Under the pieces are notes generated by a model. The model searched no databases, was not told the DNA's origin, and was given only the letters and a program-made list of their open reading frames with translations. A DNA stretch of 64,000 nucleotides from UBA11606 sp964504305 (GTDB taxonomy: Bacteria; Actinomycetota; Acidimicrobiia; Acidimicrobiales; Aldehydirespiratoraceae), in the NCBI GenBank assembly GCA_964504305.1, contig CAZDEB010000011.1, forward strand, positions 1 through 64,000, written 5' to 3'. Both the position numbers and the translations under genes were made by a program. Below are positions 32,740 to 41,506 of the stretch, in pieces. Within the stretch, counting starts at the first letter, position 1; every line of letters begins with the position of its first letter.

Positions 32740-32767
32740 TTTACTACATGTGAACGCTCGCTAACAT
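32740..32767 (+). promoter_or_regulatory. Promoter of the acyl-CoA dehydrogenase gene, leaderless
   Basis: TTTACT at 32740-32745 and TAACAT at 32762-32767 are spaced by 16 bases, each matching four of six consensus positions. The -10 ends six bases before the ATG at 32774, so transcription would start at or next to the start codon. Confidence 0.5.
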
Positions 32768-32773
32768 AGGAAC

Positions 32774-34024
32774 ATGTCGGAGATGAGCGCTGAAGAAGTC
32801 CGGGCCGAAGTAGAAGCGTGGCTCGACGCCAACTGGGATGAAGATCTCACAGTGGGCGATTGGTGGGACCGCTTGGGTCCGTCGGGTTACGCCCACCCGA
32901 TTTTGGCCGAGAATGCCTATGGCAAAGGCTGGGGCCGGACTCAAGCTGCGGCCGTCATGGCCACGATGGCCGATCGGGGAGTTATGGGTCCGCCGAGCGG
33001 TCTCGGCCGCATGCTGGCCGCACCAACCATCGCCACCCACGGGACCCAAGAACAAATCGACGAGTTCATCCCGCCGATCCTTGATGGATCGGTCGGATGG
33101 TGCCAGCTGTTCTCTGAGCCGGGCGCCGGTTCAGACCTGGCGGGGCTCAGCACCAAGGCCGAAAAAGACGGTGACGAATGGGTCATCACTGGCCAAAAGG
33201 TCTGGACTTCAGGCGGTCAGATAGCCGATATGGGCATGCTCATCGCCCGAACCGATCCCAACGCTCCCAAACATCGGGGCATTACCTGGTTTGCCTTCGA
33301 CATGCATCAGCCCGGGGTTGTTGTGCGCCCTTTGGTTGAGATGACCGGCTCCGCGATGTTCAACGAAGTGTTCATAGACGAAGCTCGCGTGCCTGATGCC
33401 AACATCATCGGGGGGCTCAACCAGGGATGGGCCGCGGCCAATACGACCTTGATGTTCGAGCGAGCATCGCTTGGCTCGGCGGGCAAGACTCCGCCCAGTG
33501 CTTCAGGTTCGGGGATGCGAAGCGTTCGCCACCGTCAGGTGAAGGAGTTCATCAACAAGGTTGGTGGCGAGGCCGGTTTGCCCCCGATAGGGATAAGGCT
33601 CTGGCAACGATTCGTGGACGTCGCCAGAAAGTCGGGACGCCTCGACGACGCCGTGCTGCGACAAGAACTCACCAAGCTCTACACCCTCATCGAGGTCAAC
33701 CGCATGTCTGGTCTGCGAGCCAAAGACCCGGGGCAGCGCACCGGCGCCGAACCCAACATTGGCAAGCTGGTAATGAGCGACCTCTTTCGAACGTTCCGCG
33801 AGGTCGGCAATCAGATCATCGGCGCCGACGGCATGCTCAAGGGGCCGGATGAGCCTCAGACCGACGGGGTCATTGCCGAGCTCACCATGTTCTCGCCCGG
33901 CCCGTCGATTTACGGCGGCACCGACCAGATCCAGCGAAACATCATTGGCGAACGAATCCTCGGTTTGCCCCGCGAACCGGGGCCGGGCAAGGACACGCCA
34001 TTTCGGGACCTGCCGAAGAACTAA
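32774..34024 (+). CDS. Acyl-CoA dehydrogenase family protein
   Basis: FAD-dependent alpha-beta desaturation of acyl-CoA. Conserved QLFSEPGAGSDLAGL (flavin and substrate contacts), WTSGGQIADM and the C-terminal FSPGPSIYGGTDQIQRNIIGERILGLPRE are present. 416 residues, full length. The common catalytic Glu position near YGGT carries Tyr-Gly-Gly-Thr as in the long-chain ACAD group, so the base could come from another position. Transcribed alone from a promoter abutting the ATG. Confidence 0.88.
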   Translation: MSEMSAEEVRAEVEAWLDANWDEDLTVGDWWDRLGPSGYAHPILAENAYGKGWGRTQAAAVMATMADRGVMGPPSGLGRMLAAPTIATHGTQEQIDEFIPPILDGSVGWCQLFSEPGAGSDLAGLSTKAEKDGDEWVITGQKVWTSGGQIADMGMLIARTDPNAPKHRGITWFAFDMHQPGVVVRPLVEMTGSAMFNEVFIDEARVPDANIIGGLNQGWAAANTTLMFERASLGSAGKTPPSASGSGMRSVRHRQVKEFINKVGGEAGLPPIGIRLWQRFVDVARKSGRLDDAVLRQELTKLYTLIEVNRMSGLRAKDPGQRTGAEPNIGKLVMSDLFRTFREVGNQIIGADGMLKGPDEPQTDGVIAELTMFSPGPSIYGGTDQIQRNIIGERILGLPREPGPGKDTPFRDLPKN

Positions 34025-34057
34025 AGCCAGTAGGCGCGCGTTGTGGCGTAGCTGGGG

Positions 34058-34063
34058 CACAAT
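34058..34063 (+). promoter_or_regulatory. -10-like box six bases before the PPDK-like start
   Basis: CACAAT at 34058-34063 ends six bases upstream of ATG 34070. No good -35 is seen at the usual distance. The position matches similar boxes at other genes here and suggests a leaderless transcript. Confidence 0.35.
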
Positions 34064-34069
34064 CGTGCC

Positions 34070-35188
34070 ATGGCCAAGCCGGAACCGATCGTTGCGATTA
34101 CCGCCGATGGGGTAGATCTCACCGCGTCGAGTTATGGCGCGAAGGCGGTTGGGCTTCAGAAGCTGATGCGGCTCGGCTTGCGCGTTCCGCCGGCCTTCGT
34201 CGTGTCGGTCGAGGCCGCGCCGGCGGTCGCCAGCGGTGATCATCGCCCTTTGCTGCAATCGACCGTGGCGGCGCTCGCGGCGAGCAAGGACGATCGGTTG
34301 GCAGTTCGATCCGGAGCCGAGTTCTCTCTGCCCGGTGCCTTCGAGACGATGCTCGACGTGGTGCCCGAAGTAACTCAAGCCGCGGTTGCCGCAGTCGTCG
34401 AGTCGAGTCACGGTTTACGGGTGTCCACTATTGCCGCGGCTATGGGCCACGACCGCGTGCCGGAAACTGCGGTGGTTATTCAGCGCCAAGTTGACGCCAC
34501 CCTGGATAGCCGTTCGGGGTCGGGCGCCGCCAGTTCGCGTCATCCGGTAACCGGCGTGCGGGGTGTGAACGGCTCGTTTGTTTGGCAAACCAGCGGCGAC
34601 GCGGTGATGGCGGGCACGGTGCCGGTGATGGCGCTCGATGCGATGGCGAGCCGTCTGCCGGATGTGTTCGAGGAGCTCTCGCAAGCCCTGGCTCGCTTGG
34701 ACCGTGAGTTGGATTCGGCGGTCGAGCTCGAGTTCACCGTCGAGTCGGGGGTGCTGTGGCATCTCCAGCTGCGTCAGTTCGTGGTCACGCCACCAGATGC
34801 CGATCAGCTTCCGGGCCGAGCCGAAGTGCTGGCCTCGGGATTGGCAGCGTCGGCGGGGATCGGTTACGGATTTCTACACGTCGACGTTGACGATGCGCTC
34901 GACGCCATCGAGGCCGGTCAGCCGGTGGTGCTCGCGATCGAGACCAGCTCGCCTGCCGATGTCGGAGCGATGACCAAGGTCGCCGGGGTGATGACGGTTC
35001 TGGGTGGTCGGGAGAGCCATGCAGCGGTCGTAACCCGATCGGCAGGTGTTCCGGCGGTGTTGGCTGTTCAAGGGCTCGAGATCGGCGCCGATCATATTGT
35101 GTTGGGAGGCCGTCGGGTTGATGCCGGGACCGAGCTTTGGGTGGACGGCACAACCGGCCGAGTCGCGGGACTGAGGTCGAGACCGTGA
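34070..35188 (+). CDS. Compact PPDK/PEP-synthase-like protein lacking the PEP-binding barrel
   Basis: 372 residues, versus ~880 for pyruvate phosphate dikinase. Residues 1-240 resemble the ATP-grasp part: GAKAVGLQKLMRLGLRVPPAF (23-43), VRSGAEFSLPGAFETML (79-95) and LQLRQF (232-237). Residues 250-360 are the swivelling phosphohistidine domain, with His317 in GGRESHAAVVTRSAGVP. The C-terminal PEP/pyruvate TIM barrel is absent. It could use ATP to phosphorylate another acceptor through His317, as rifampin phosphotransferase-type enzymes do, or be regulatory. Its stop overlaps the methyltransferase start (GTGA). Confidence 0.75.
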   Translation: MAKPEPIVAITADGVDLTASSYGAKAVGLQKLMRLGLRVPPAFVVSVEAAPAVASGDHRPLLQSTVAALAASKDDRLAVRSGAEFSLPGAFETMLDVVPEVTQAAVAAVVESSHGLRVSTIAAAMGHDRVPETAVVIQRQVDATLDSRSGSGAASSRHPVTGVRGVNGSFVWQTSGDAVMAGTVPVMALDAMASRLPDVFEELSQALARLDRELDSAVELEFTVESGVLWHLQLRQFVVTPPDADQLPGRAEVLASGLAASAGIGYGFLHVDVDDALDAIEAGQPVVLAIETSSPADVGAMTKVAGVMTVLGGRESHAAVVTRSAGVPAVLAVQGLEIGADHIVLGGRRVDAGTELWVDGTTGRVAGLRSRP

Positions 35189-35850
35189 CCAGTCCCGCAG
35201 AGCAATCGCCCAATCTTCGAGCGGCTTATTCGCTCCAGACCCCCGACGACAATCGTCGCTTGTACGCCGAGTGGGCCGACAACTACGATGAAACGTTCGT
35301 GGCGGCAACCGGCTACGTCTACCACCAACAGGTTGCGCAGATATTTTCGGCGGCGGCGGCGGCCGTCGCTAGCCCGGCCGGCCCGGTACTCGATGTCGGC
35401 TGCGGTACCGGACTAGTGGGCGTCGCTCTCGCGGCCCAACTCAAAGATGGTGTCACCGCTGTTGACGGGGTGGACATCTCGCCGGAAATGCTCGAGCAGG
35501 CCGCGACCACCGGCGTTTATCGGCGATTGTTCGAAGCCGACCTCACGGTCGGCATCGATATTGGCGACAGCACCTACGCCGGGCTGGTGTCGGCCGGCAC
35601 GTTTACTCATGGCCATCTCAGCGCCGACCCTCTAAGCGAGTTGATCAGAGTCGGCCGGCCCGGAGCAGTAGCGGTGATTGGCGTGAACGCCGCTCACTGG
35701 GAAGATCACGGCTTTGCCGATTGGTTCGAGGACGCCGCGGCGCGTTCGGTAGTGTCGGAGATCTCGATACGCAAAGTGCCGGTTTACGCTCGGTCCGATC
35801 CCGACGATCCTGATCAGAACTCCAACGTCGTCACCTTTGTGATCGGGTAA
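35185..35850 (+). CDS. Class I SAM-dependent methyltransferase
   Basis: 221 residues with motif I VLDVGCGTGLVG, post-I acidic VDGVDIS and GLVSAGTFTHGHL after the SAM site. An N-terminal segment (RLYAEWADNYDETF) is typical of the Williams-Beuren/UbiE-like group of small-molecule methyltransferases. GTG 35185 overlaps the previous stop; the longer frame from 35137 is inside the PPDK-like gene. Substrate unknown; the coupling suggests work on the same compound as the PPDK-like protein. Confidence 0.82.
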   Translation: MTSPAEQSPNLRAAYSLQTPDDNRRLYAEWADNYDETFVAATGYVYHQQVAQIFSAAAAAVASPAGPVLDVGCGTGLVGVALAAQLKDGVTAVDGVDISPEMLEQAATTGVYRRLFEADLTVGIDIGDSTYAGLVSAGTFTHGHLSADPLSELIRVGRPGAVAVIGVNAAHWEDHGFADWFEDAAARSVVSEISIRKVPVYARSDPDDPDQNSNVVTFVIG

Positions 35851-35871
35851 GCCAGCCGACCAACTGCGACT

Positions 35872-36282
35872 CTACGAGCGCGGCTCGAGCACCATGAAAC
35901 TCCCGGTGGCGCTGGCCAACAGCCGCTGCTCGCGGTCGCGTGCTTCGGCCTGAAGGTGCACGATCTTTTTGCCGGCGTTGATAACCGCCGCGTGAGCAGT
36001 CACCAAACCATCGATTGCGGGGCGCATGAATCGGGTGTGGATCTCGATCGTGGTGCAGAGCTGACCAGGATCAACGACGGCCATTGTTGCTGCGCCCATG
36101 GCAGTGTCCATCAGCGCGAACAACACCGACCCGTGGGCGACCCCGTTGGGGTTCGTGTGACGATGCCCAAGATCAAGGCGGACCCAAGCTTCTTGATCGC
36201 CGTGCTCAATTTCGAACCCGAGAAGGTCCTGCAGCGGGAACTCGGCGGGCGAGGTTTCTTCTGCTTCTTCTTCTGGGGTCAA
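35872..36282 (-). CDS. PaaI-type hotdog thioesterase
   Basis: 136 residues of the hotdog fold with the conserved TNPNGVAHGSVLFALMDTAMG helix and EIHTRFMRP. Members hydrolyse acyl-CoA, often phenylacetyl- or hydroxybenzoyl-type thioesters. The start is TTG 36282, sharing bases with the TGA of the upstream di-iron gene (TTGA); no ATG exists before the central helix. Co-translation with the di-iron protein suggests a joint role in aromatic or fatty acyl metabolism. Confidence 0.82.
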   Translation of the reverse strand: MTPEEEAEETSPAEFPLQDLLGFEIEHGDQEAWVRLDLGHRHTNPNGVAHGSVLFALMDTAMGAATMAVVDPGQLCTTIEIHTRFMRPAIDGLVTAHAAVINAGKKIVHLQAEARDREQRLLASATGSFMVLEPRS

Positions 36283-37328
36283 GACGTTGCCGATGGATTG
36301 GGGATCTCCATCACTTCATCACCGGCCGGCGAATCTTCCCACTTGATGATGTCGATCTCTTCGAACTTGGTTCGCAGCCAGCCATCGCCCGCGTCGAGTA
36401 GGCCCAGTTTTTTGCAGTTGGGCACGATCTTGGAAAACAGCAGGCCCTGTAGTTCTTTTTGCGGGGGCAACGAGAGGATCGTGTCCATTACCCACTTGTG
36501 GTCGACGCCCAGGGCGCTCCACATTTCTTCGTTGATGGTTCTGCGACGCATGTGTTGCACCGCGGCAAAGCAGAACTCTTGACGGTCGCGGATCTCGGCG
36601 GCGCTCATGTCGGCGTAGTGCTCTTGGAGCGACATGATCCCGAAAGCTACATGGCGGGCCTCGTCGGCCATCACGTAACGCAGCAGGTCGGCCAGGAGCG
36701 GTTCGCGGGTCGAATGACGCATCATGCCGAAGGCCGAGAGGGCCAACCCCTCGATCACGACCTGCATTCCGAGATAGACGATGTCCCAGCGGTCGTCGGT
36801 GAGAACTTCGGCCAGGAGTTGATTGAGGTCCGGGTTGATGGGGTAGGTGCCTTCGAGTTTCTCGTGCGCGTATTTGGCGAAGACCTCGACGTGACGGGCT
36901 TCGTCGACTACCTGGGTCGACGCGTAGTACTTGGCTTCGATCCACGGCACACTCTCGACGAGGCGGCTCGTACACAACAGTGCGCCTTGCTCGCCATGGA
37001 GGAATTGGCTCATCGATGCCTTTTGGCTTTCGATGGCGAAGTTGAGGAACTCCTTTTCGCCCCAGCTGGCGATGGGTGAGTTGGGTACGTCCTTTAGCCG
37101 TCGGGCTTGCCAACCAATGGGGAAGTTTGTTGCCTGCGCGCCCTCGACCACCTCTTTTTCGGGATCGACATCGATCGACCAATCGAGATCGGTGGTGGCG
37201 TTCCACTGGTTGGCTTTGGCCTTTTCGTAGAGCCGATCGAGGCCGTCGCGCCCCCGCTCGTAGTCCCACGTGAAGGTTGTTTCGAACGCCGCGTCAAGCG
37301 ATGCCGATGGTGTGTCGATCGTCAACAT
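36279..37328 (-). CDS. Ferritin-like di-iron oxygenase/oxidase
   Basis: 349 residues. A full carboxylate-bridged di-iron ligand set is visible in the four-helix bundle: Glu113, Glu143-x2-His146 (DEARH), Glu193 (VVIEG) and Glu223-x2-His226 (DEARH). This pattern belongs to ferritin-like monooxygenases and desaturases, including the AurF and R2-like groups. Start ATG 37328 is preceded by a TACAGT box ending seven bases upstream; the long upstream extension overlaps DUF2207 sequence and is not used. Substrate unknown. Coupled to a thioesterase. Confidence 0.83.
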   Translation of the reverse strand: MLTIDTPSASLDAAFETTFTWDYERGRDGLDRLYEKAKANQWNATTDLDWSIDVDPEKEVVEGAQATNFPIGWQARRLKDVPNSPIASWGEKEFLNFAIESQKASMSQFLHGEQGALLCTSRLVESVPWIEAKYYASTQVVDEARHVEVFAKYAHEKLEGTYPINPDLNQLLAEVLTDDRWDIVYLGMQVVIEGLALSAFGMMRHSTREPLLADLLRYVMADEARHVAFGIMSLQEHYADMSAAEIRDRQEFCFAAVQHMRRRTINEEMWSALGVDHKWVMDTILSLPPQKELQGLLFSKIVPNCKKLGLLDAGDGWLRTKFEEIDIIKWEDSPAGDEVMEIPNPSATS

Positions 37329-37386
37329 GACTGACACTGTAAGCCAGCGCCTGGAGAAAGGGTAAACCCCTATGGCAAAGCGCTGT

Positions 37387-39129
37387 TCACCAAGACCCGC
37401 CGCCGCCTCCGCCTCCTCCTCCACCAACGCTACCTCCGAAGCCGCCGCCCGAAGATCCTGGGGAGGTCGATGCTCCTGTCGAAGCGGCCGAGACGTGAGA
37501 ACCAACTGCGACAAACAGCAGGTCGTTTCGGTAGGAGTGAGCGAACGACGGATTGGCCGCCTCGTGGGCCCGAACCGCTTTGGTCCATGCGTCTGATTCG
37601 CCGAGAGCAACGGCCCAGGCGGTGTACTGGCGTAGCACCCCACGCGTGGCGGCCTCGTCTACGTGGCGGGCTTCGGACGTCGCGAGAAAGCGGCGGAACG
37701 ATTCGACTCGTAGCCACAGAGCGCTTCCAAGCTCGGTCCGCCTCAGCAACTCGAAGGAAGTAGCGGCCAACGCGACGGCGGCCCCGAACACCGCTGCGCC
37801 AATGCCAACGAGAATCAGCCAACTTGGGTCGGTGCGATTAGCGAGCGCCGCGCCCGTGAGGGTCGACGCGATTCCCAAGATCACGCCCACCGCGGCCAGC
37901 CATCGGGCCCGTCGCCGGTTCTTGCGACCACGAGGATCCCAGTGCGCTGACCCGTGGAGCCAATCGGAGAGGTCATCCTTTAGACGCTCCCAGCCCTTCG
38001 AGAACTTGGAGTCGTACCCATCGAGTTGGAACTCGGCTCGGTTCTCGAACATAGCGCTCAGAATCGGCGCCACGGCTGGATCAGCGACCGCCGTCCCGCG
38101 CCGCAAGGTTGGACTTTGGTCGCCTTCTATCTCGATCTCCTGGCGGATCGCCGACTCGAGAAGCCACGCCGACAAGTGTTGGTCGAGCACCTTTTCTTCG
38201 ATCAGGATTCCCCCTTCTACTGAACTCATATCTCGGGGCGGTTCGAACTCGAGGGTTGCCATTTGCGCCAGATCTTTTTCGTCGACACGAGAACTGGTCA
38301 GGCCTTCGGTTGTTTCGGCAAACGCCGCGTCGGCCGCGCCGCCGTCCCACACCCGGTCGCGACCGGCTCGGCGGGCGAAGAGGGTGGCGGCGATTGCCGC
38401 CAAGAGAGCCGAAATCAGAGCGACCAAGAACGGGGACAGAAGCCCAGAACCTGGATCGACCATCTCGCCGCTCGGCGCAACGAGGGGCTGGCCGGTAGCG
38501 CTGGGTGCGGACAGTCGTCCCGAGAGGGTCACGCCGTCGCCCGTAGCAAGCCCGTCGATCGTTGTAGTCCACTGCCCGCTACCGTGTTGGTCGATTGCGC
38601 ACGGTTCTGCGTCCCCTCGGGTGCCGGTCGCGCACTGAGGCATGGTCAACGCGCCGGCGCCGGCCAGTTCGATGTGAACGTTGGAGATCCCGACGTCGAA
38701 GCGGGTGCCGATGGCGTCCCAAGCGAACGTGCCATCGCGCAACACGGCCTCGCGGTTGACGACGTAGTCGATGCGGTAACGGTGTCGCCCCGAGATGGTC
38801 CGATTGGGATCGCCGATTCGGATTTTGGTTTCGACGGAGCCTTCGGTGATCTCGGTGTCGACGGGCGCAGTTGGCGAACTGACCTCGACACTGTTGGCCG
38901 AAACATCCGGAATATCTCGGAATATGCCGTGCCGTTGCGAAGGTCCGAAGTCGTAGTCGATTACCTCGGTGACATGCAGACCCGAGTCGGTGAGCACCCC
39001 GCCGACCCAATAGCTGGTGATGCGCTCGGAGTCGCCACCAGCGGCGGCGGCGAGCGATAGCAGGCCGGCCAAAACGGCGGCCCCGATCGAGATGATCCAA
39101 GCGATTCTTCGGCGGCGAGAAATTGACAT
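37387..39129 (-). CDS. DUF2207 membrane protein
   Basis: 580 residues: signal peptide or anchor (about 9-28), an extracytoplasmic beta-rich domain of the DUF2207 type (HVTEVIDYDFGPSQRHGIFRDIP), a transmembrane helix near 230-250, a cytoplasmic stretch, two adjacent transmembrane helices near 430-480 and a Gly/Ser-rich tail ending in a polyglycine run. The family is widespread in actinobacteria and its role is unknown. Divergent from the TauE/SafE gene. Confidence 0.87.
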   Translation of the reverse strand: MSISRRRRIAWIISIGAAVLAGLLSLAAAAGGDSERITSYWVGGVLTDSGLHVTEVIDYDFGPSQRHGIFRDIPDVSANSVEVSSPTAPVDTEITEGSVETKIRIGDPNRTISGRHRYRIDYVVNREAVLRDGTFAWDAIGTRFDVGISNVHIELAGAGALTMPQCATGTRGDAEPCAIDQHGSGQWTTTIDGLATGDGVTLSGRLSAPSATGQPLVAPSGEMVDPGSGLLSPFLVALISALLAAIAATLFARRAGRDRVWDGGAADAAFAETTEGLTSSRVDEKDLAQMATLEFEPPRDMSSVEGGILIEEKVLDQHLSAWLLESAIRQEIEIEGDQSPTLRRGTAVADPAVAPILSAMFENRAEFQLDGYDSKFSKGWERLKDDLSDWLHGSAHWDPRGRKNRRRARWLAAVGVILGIASTLTGAALANRTDPSWLILVGIGAAVFGAAVALAATSFELLRRTELGSALWLRVESFRRFLATSEARHVDEAATRGVLRQYTAWAVALGESDAWTKAVRAHEAANPSFAHSYRNDLLFVAVGSHVSAASTGASTSPGSSGGGFGGSVGGGGGGGGGGSW

Positions 39130-39179
39130 GGGTTCACGCTAGAGGGTCGCGAGTCGCCCGCGGGGTAACGTCGGCGGCC

Positions 39180-39920
39180 GTGGATATGTCCGACACTTTT
39201 CTATTGTTGATAGGCGGTTTTGTGGCCGCGGTGATCAACACGCTCGCGGGCGGTGGTTCGCTAATTACCGTGCCGCTGCTTGTTGTGGCCGGCGCGCCAG
39301 GCACGGTGGCCAACGGCACCAACCGGGTCGGAGTGCTGGCCGGTACTTTCAACGCGTCTCGAATGTTTCAGAAACTTGGCGTTGAGGGCATGAAGGGCAT
39401 CGGCGGGATCCTCGGCCCGGCGGTCGCCGGAAGCATCCTCGGTTCGGTCGTCGTGAGCCGGTTGGCCGACGACGCGTTTGAGCAGGTCTTCGGGGTCTTG
39501 ATGATCCCGATCTTGTTGCTGTCTCTACGCAAACCCAATGCGGCCTCGCTTGCCGAGCGACCGCCCTGGCCGCGGTGGCTCTCGACTGGCGTGTTTTTCG
39601 CGGTCGGTCTGTATGGCGGCGCCTTCCAGGCTGGCGTTGGCTTGCTTCTAATAGTCGCCTTGGCCCGATCCGGCGTCGACCTGGTTCTGGCCAATCACAT
39701 AAAGGTCATCACCACCTTCGTGTTCACCTGCTTTGCTCTGCCGGTGTTTCTCCTCGATGGCCGCATCGATTGGAACCTTGCACTGCCTCTGTCGGTGGGG
39801 TTTGCCGGCGGCGCATGGGTAGGCGCCCACATCACTGTTGCCGGAGGCGAACGGGTAGTACGCCCGGTGCTGATTCTCGCGGTGGTCGCTCTCTCGGGCC
39901 GTTTGGTCGGCTTGTATTAG
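39180..39920 (+). CDS. TauE/SafE-family membrane transporter
   Basis: About eight hydrophobic helices in 246 residues. The family N-terminal motif AAVINTLAGGGSLITVP is followed by ANGTNRVGVL, and the second half repeat has YGGAFQAGVGL. These permeases export sulfite, sulfonates or related anions; substrate is not predictable here. Start GTG 39180 or ATG 39186; both fit. Four bases separate the stop from the adenosine deaminase ATG. Confidence 0.88.
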   Translation: MDMSDTFLLLIGGFVAAVINTLAGGGSLITVPLLVVAGAPGTVANGTNRVGVLAGTFNASRMFQKLGVEGMKGIGGILGPAVAGSILGSVVVSRLADDAFEQVFGVLMIPILLLSLRKPNAASLAERPPWPRWLSTGVFFAVGLYGGAFQAGVGLLLIVALARSGVDLVLANHIKVITTFVFTCFALPVFLLDGRIDWNLALPLSVGFAGGAWVGAHITVAGGERVVRPVLILAVVALSGRLVGLY

Positions 39921-39924
39921 CACT

Positions 39925-40920
39925 ATGACGACGTTCTCTCGCGAATTTGCCCGCTCGTTACCCAAAGCCGAACTACATGTTCATCTCGAAGGCTCGGTCG
40001 ATCCAGCCACGATGCTTGCTTTGTCACAGTCCCACGGCGTGACGCCGCCGTCCGACACCGAGGACGGGATCCGACAGTGGCTGAAATTTGACGGCTTCCC
40101 GAGCTTCCTCGAGCGTTACTTCTTTGTGTGTGGCTTGCTGCGGTCCGGTGAGGACTTCAAGACCATCACCGAGTCGTACTTGATGGCGGCTCACCAACAG
40201 GGATGTGTGCACGTCGAGTTCCACGTCTCCGCGAGCTATCACATTGTCGAGAGTGGCTCGGATTGGTCCGAGATCCTTCAAGGCGTGGTTGCGGGCTGCG
40301 ACCAAGCCGAAGCTGATTTTGGGATCTCGTCGTTGCTCTTGCCGGATCTATCGCCCCATCTCGGCGCGGACGCGGCCCATAAGGCCCTCGACGTTGTGCT
40401 GGCCGACCCTCACCCTCGTATTACCGGGATCGGTATGGGCGGCCCGGCCGACAATTGGCGCACCGAAGACTTCGGCTCGGCCTTTCGACGGGCCCGTAAC
40501 GCGGGGCTGCATTGCGTGAGCCACGCCGGCGAGCATGGCCCGGCCTGGGAAGTCGATCACGCCATCGACGAGTTCGGGGCCGAACGCATTCAGCACGGGA
40601 TCGGAGCGGTCACCGATCCCGCCACGTTGGCACGACTTGTTGACCAGGGGATTGCCTGCGACGTTTGCCCGGCCAGCAACGTGGCTCTCGCTGCCGTGCC
40701 TTCCCTCGAGGCCCATCCGTTGCCCGAGATGCTCGCCGCCGGCGTCACAGTGACGCTTGGGTCCGACGATCCACCCTTGTTCTCCACGAATCTGCTCAAC
40801 GAGTACGAACACGCGTGGAACCTGGCCGGGTTGAGCGAGGAAGGGTTGGCTGAGTTGGCCGAAAATTCTTTGGTCGAATCGTTCGCGGCTCCGGAGCGTG
40901 TCGAAGAATGGCTCACGTAA
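39925..40920 (+). CDS. add: Adenosine deaminase
   Basis: 331 residues. Zn-binding HVHLEG near the start, SHAGEHG with the catalytic Glu, RIQHGIGA and the C-terminal TLGSDDPPLF (Asp pair) are all present, so an active purine deaminase is expected. It may use adenosine or a related 6-aminopurine; an adenine-deaminase paralogue is possible. Probably co-transcribed with the upstream permease. Confidence 0.92.
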   Translation: MTTFSREFARSLPKAELHVHLEGSVDPATMLALSQSHGVTPPSDTEDGIRQWLKFDGFPSFLERYFFVCGLLRSGEDFKTITESYLMAAHQQGCVHVEFHVSASYHIVESGSDWSEILQGVVAGCDQAEADFGISSLLLPDLSPHLGADAAHKALDVVLADPHPRITGIGMGGPADNWRTEDFGSAFRRARNAGLHCVSHAGEHGPAWEVDHAIDEFGAERIQHGIGAVTDPATLARLVDQGIACDVCPASNVALAAVPSLEAHPLPEMLAAGVTVTLGSDDPPLFSTNLLNEYEHAWNLAGLSEEGLAELAENSLVESFAAPERVEEWLT

Positions 40921-40957
40921 TCCACGCCGGCCAGTCGAGTTGGGCCACACTGTTGCG

Positions 40958-41506
40958 ATGGAGCACCTCACCACAGAACAGCTTGAGGCCGGGCTAGGCC
41001 ACGTTCGGGCATCGCCGGCGGACAACGGCACTCTCGAGCTGATCGTGCAACGCCCCGAGGTCGAAGCGAGGGTTGTGCTCGACGAAGCCGAACTCAACCA
41101 GGCCGAAGGACTCGCCGGCGACAACTGGAACCAGCGGGCGTCCAAACGGACCGAAGACGGCGGACCGCACCCCGACATGCAGCTCAACCTCATGAATTCG
41201 CGGATCCTGAGCCTGATTGCGCAGTCACCCGAACGCATGGCCTTGTCTGGTGATCAACTCGTTGTTGATCTCGACCTCAGCGATGCCAACTTGGCGCCGT
41301 GGACCAAGCTGGCCATCGGGTCGGCGGTCATCGAGATCACCGATCAACCTCATAGGGGCTGCGCAAAGTTCACTAAGCGGTTCGGGCTCGACGCCCATCG
41401 CTTCGTCAATTCGGAGCTGGGCGAAGAGCTGCATTTACGAGGCGTGAATGCGCGGGTGATTACGCCGGGCACGATTCGTCGCGGCGACACCATCACCAAA
41501 CTTTGA
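40958..41506 (+). CDS. MOSC-domain protein
   Basis: 182 residues, most of them a MOSC beta-barrel. MOSC proteins handle molybdenum-cofactor sulfur or N-hydroxylated substrates, often through a conserved Cys; here Cys in HRGCAKFTKRFG is the candidate. The N-terminal part contains GLAGDNW, matching small actinobacterial MOSC proteins. A CACACT box ends six bases before ATG 40958. The stop overlaps the TTG start of the EamA gene (TTGA). Confidence 0.8.
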   Translation: MEHLTTEQLEAGLGHVRASPADNGTLELIVQRPEVEARVVLDEAELNQAEGLAGDNWNQRASKRTEDGGPHPDMQLNLMNSRILSLIAQSPERMALSGDQLVVDLDLSDANLAPWTKLAIGSAVIEITDQPHRGCAKFTKRFGLDAHRFVNSELGEELHLRGVNARVITPGTIRRGDTITKL

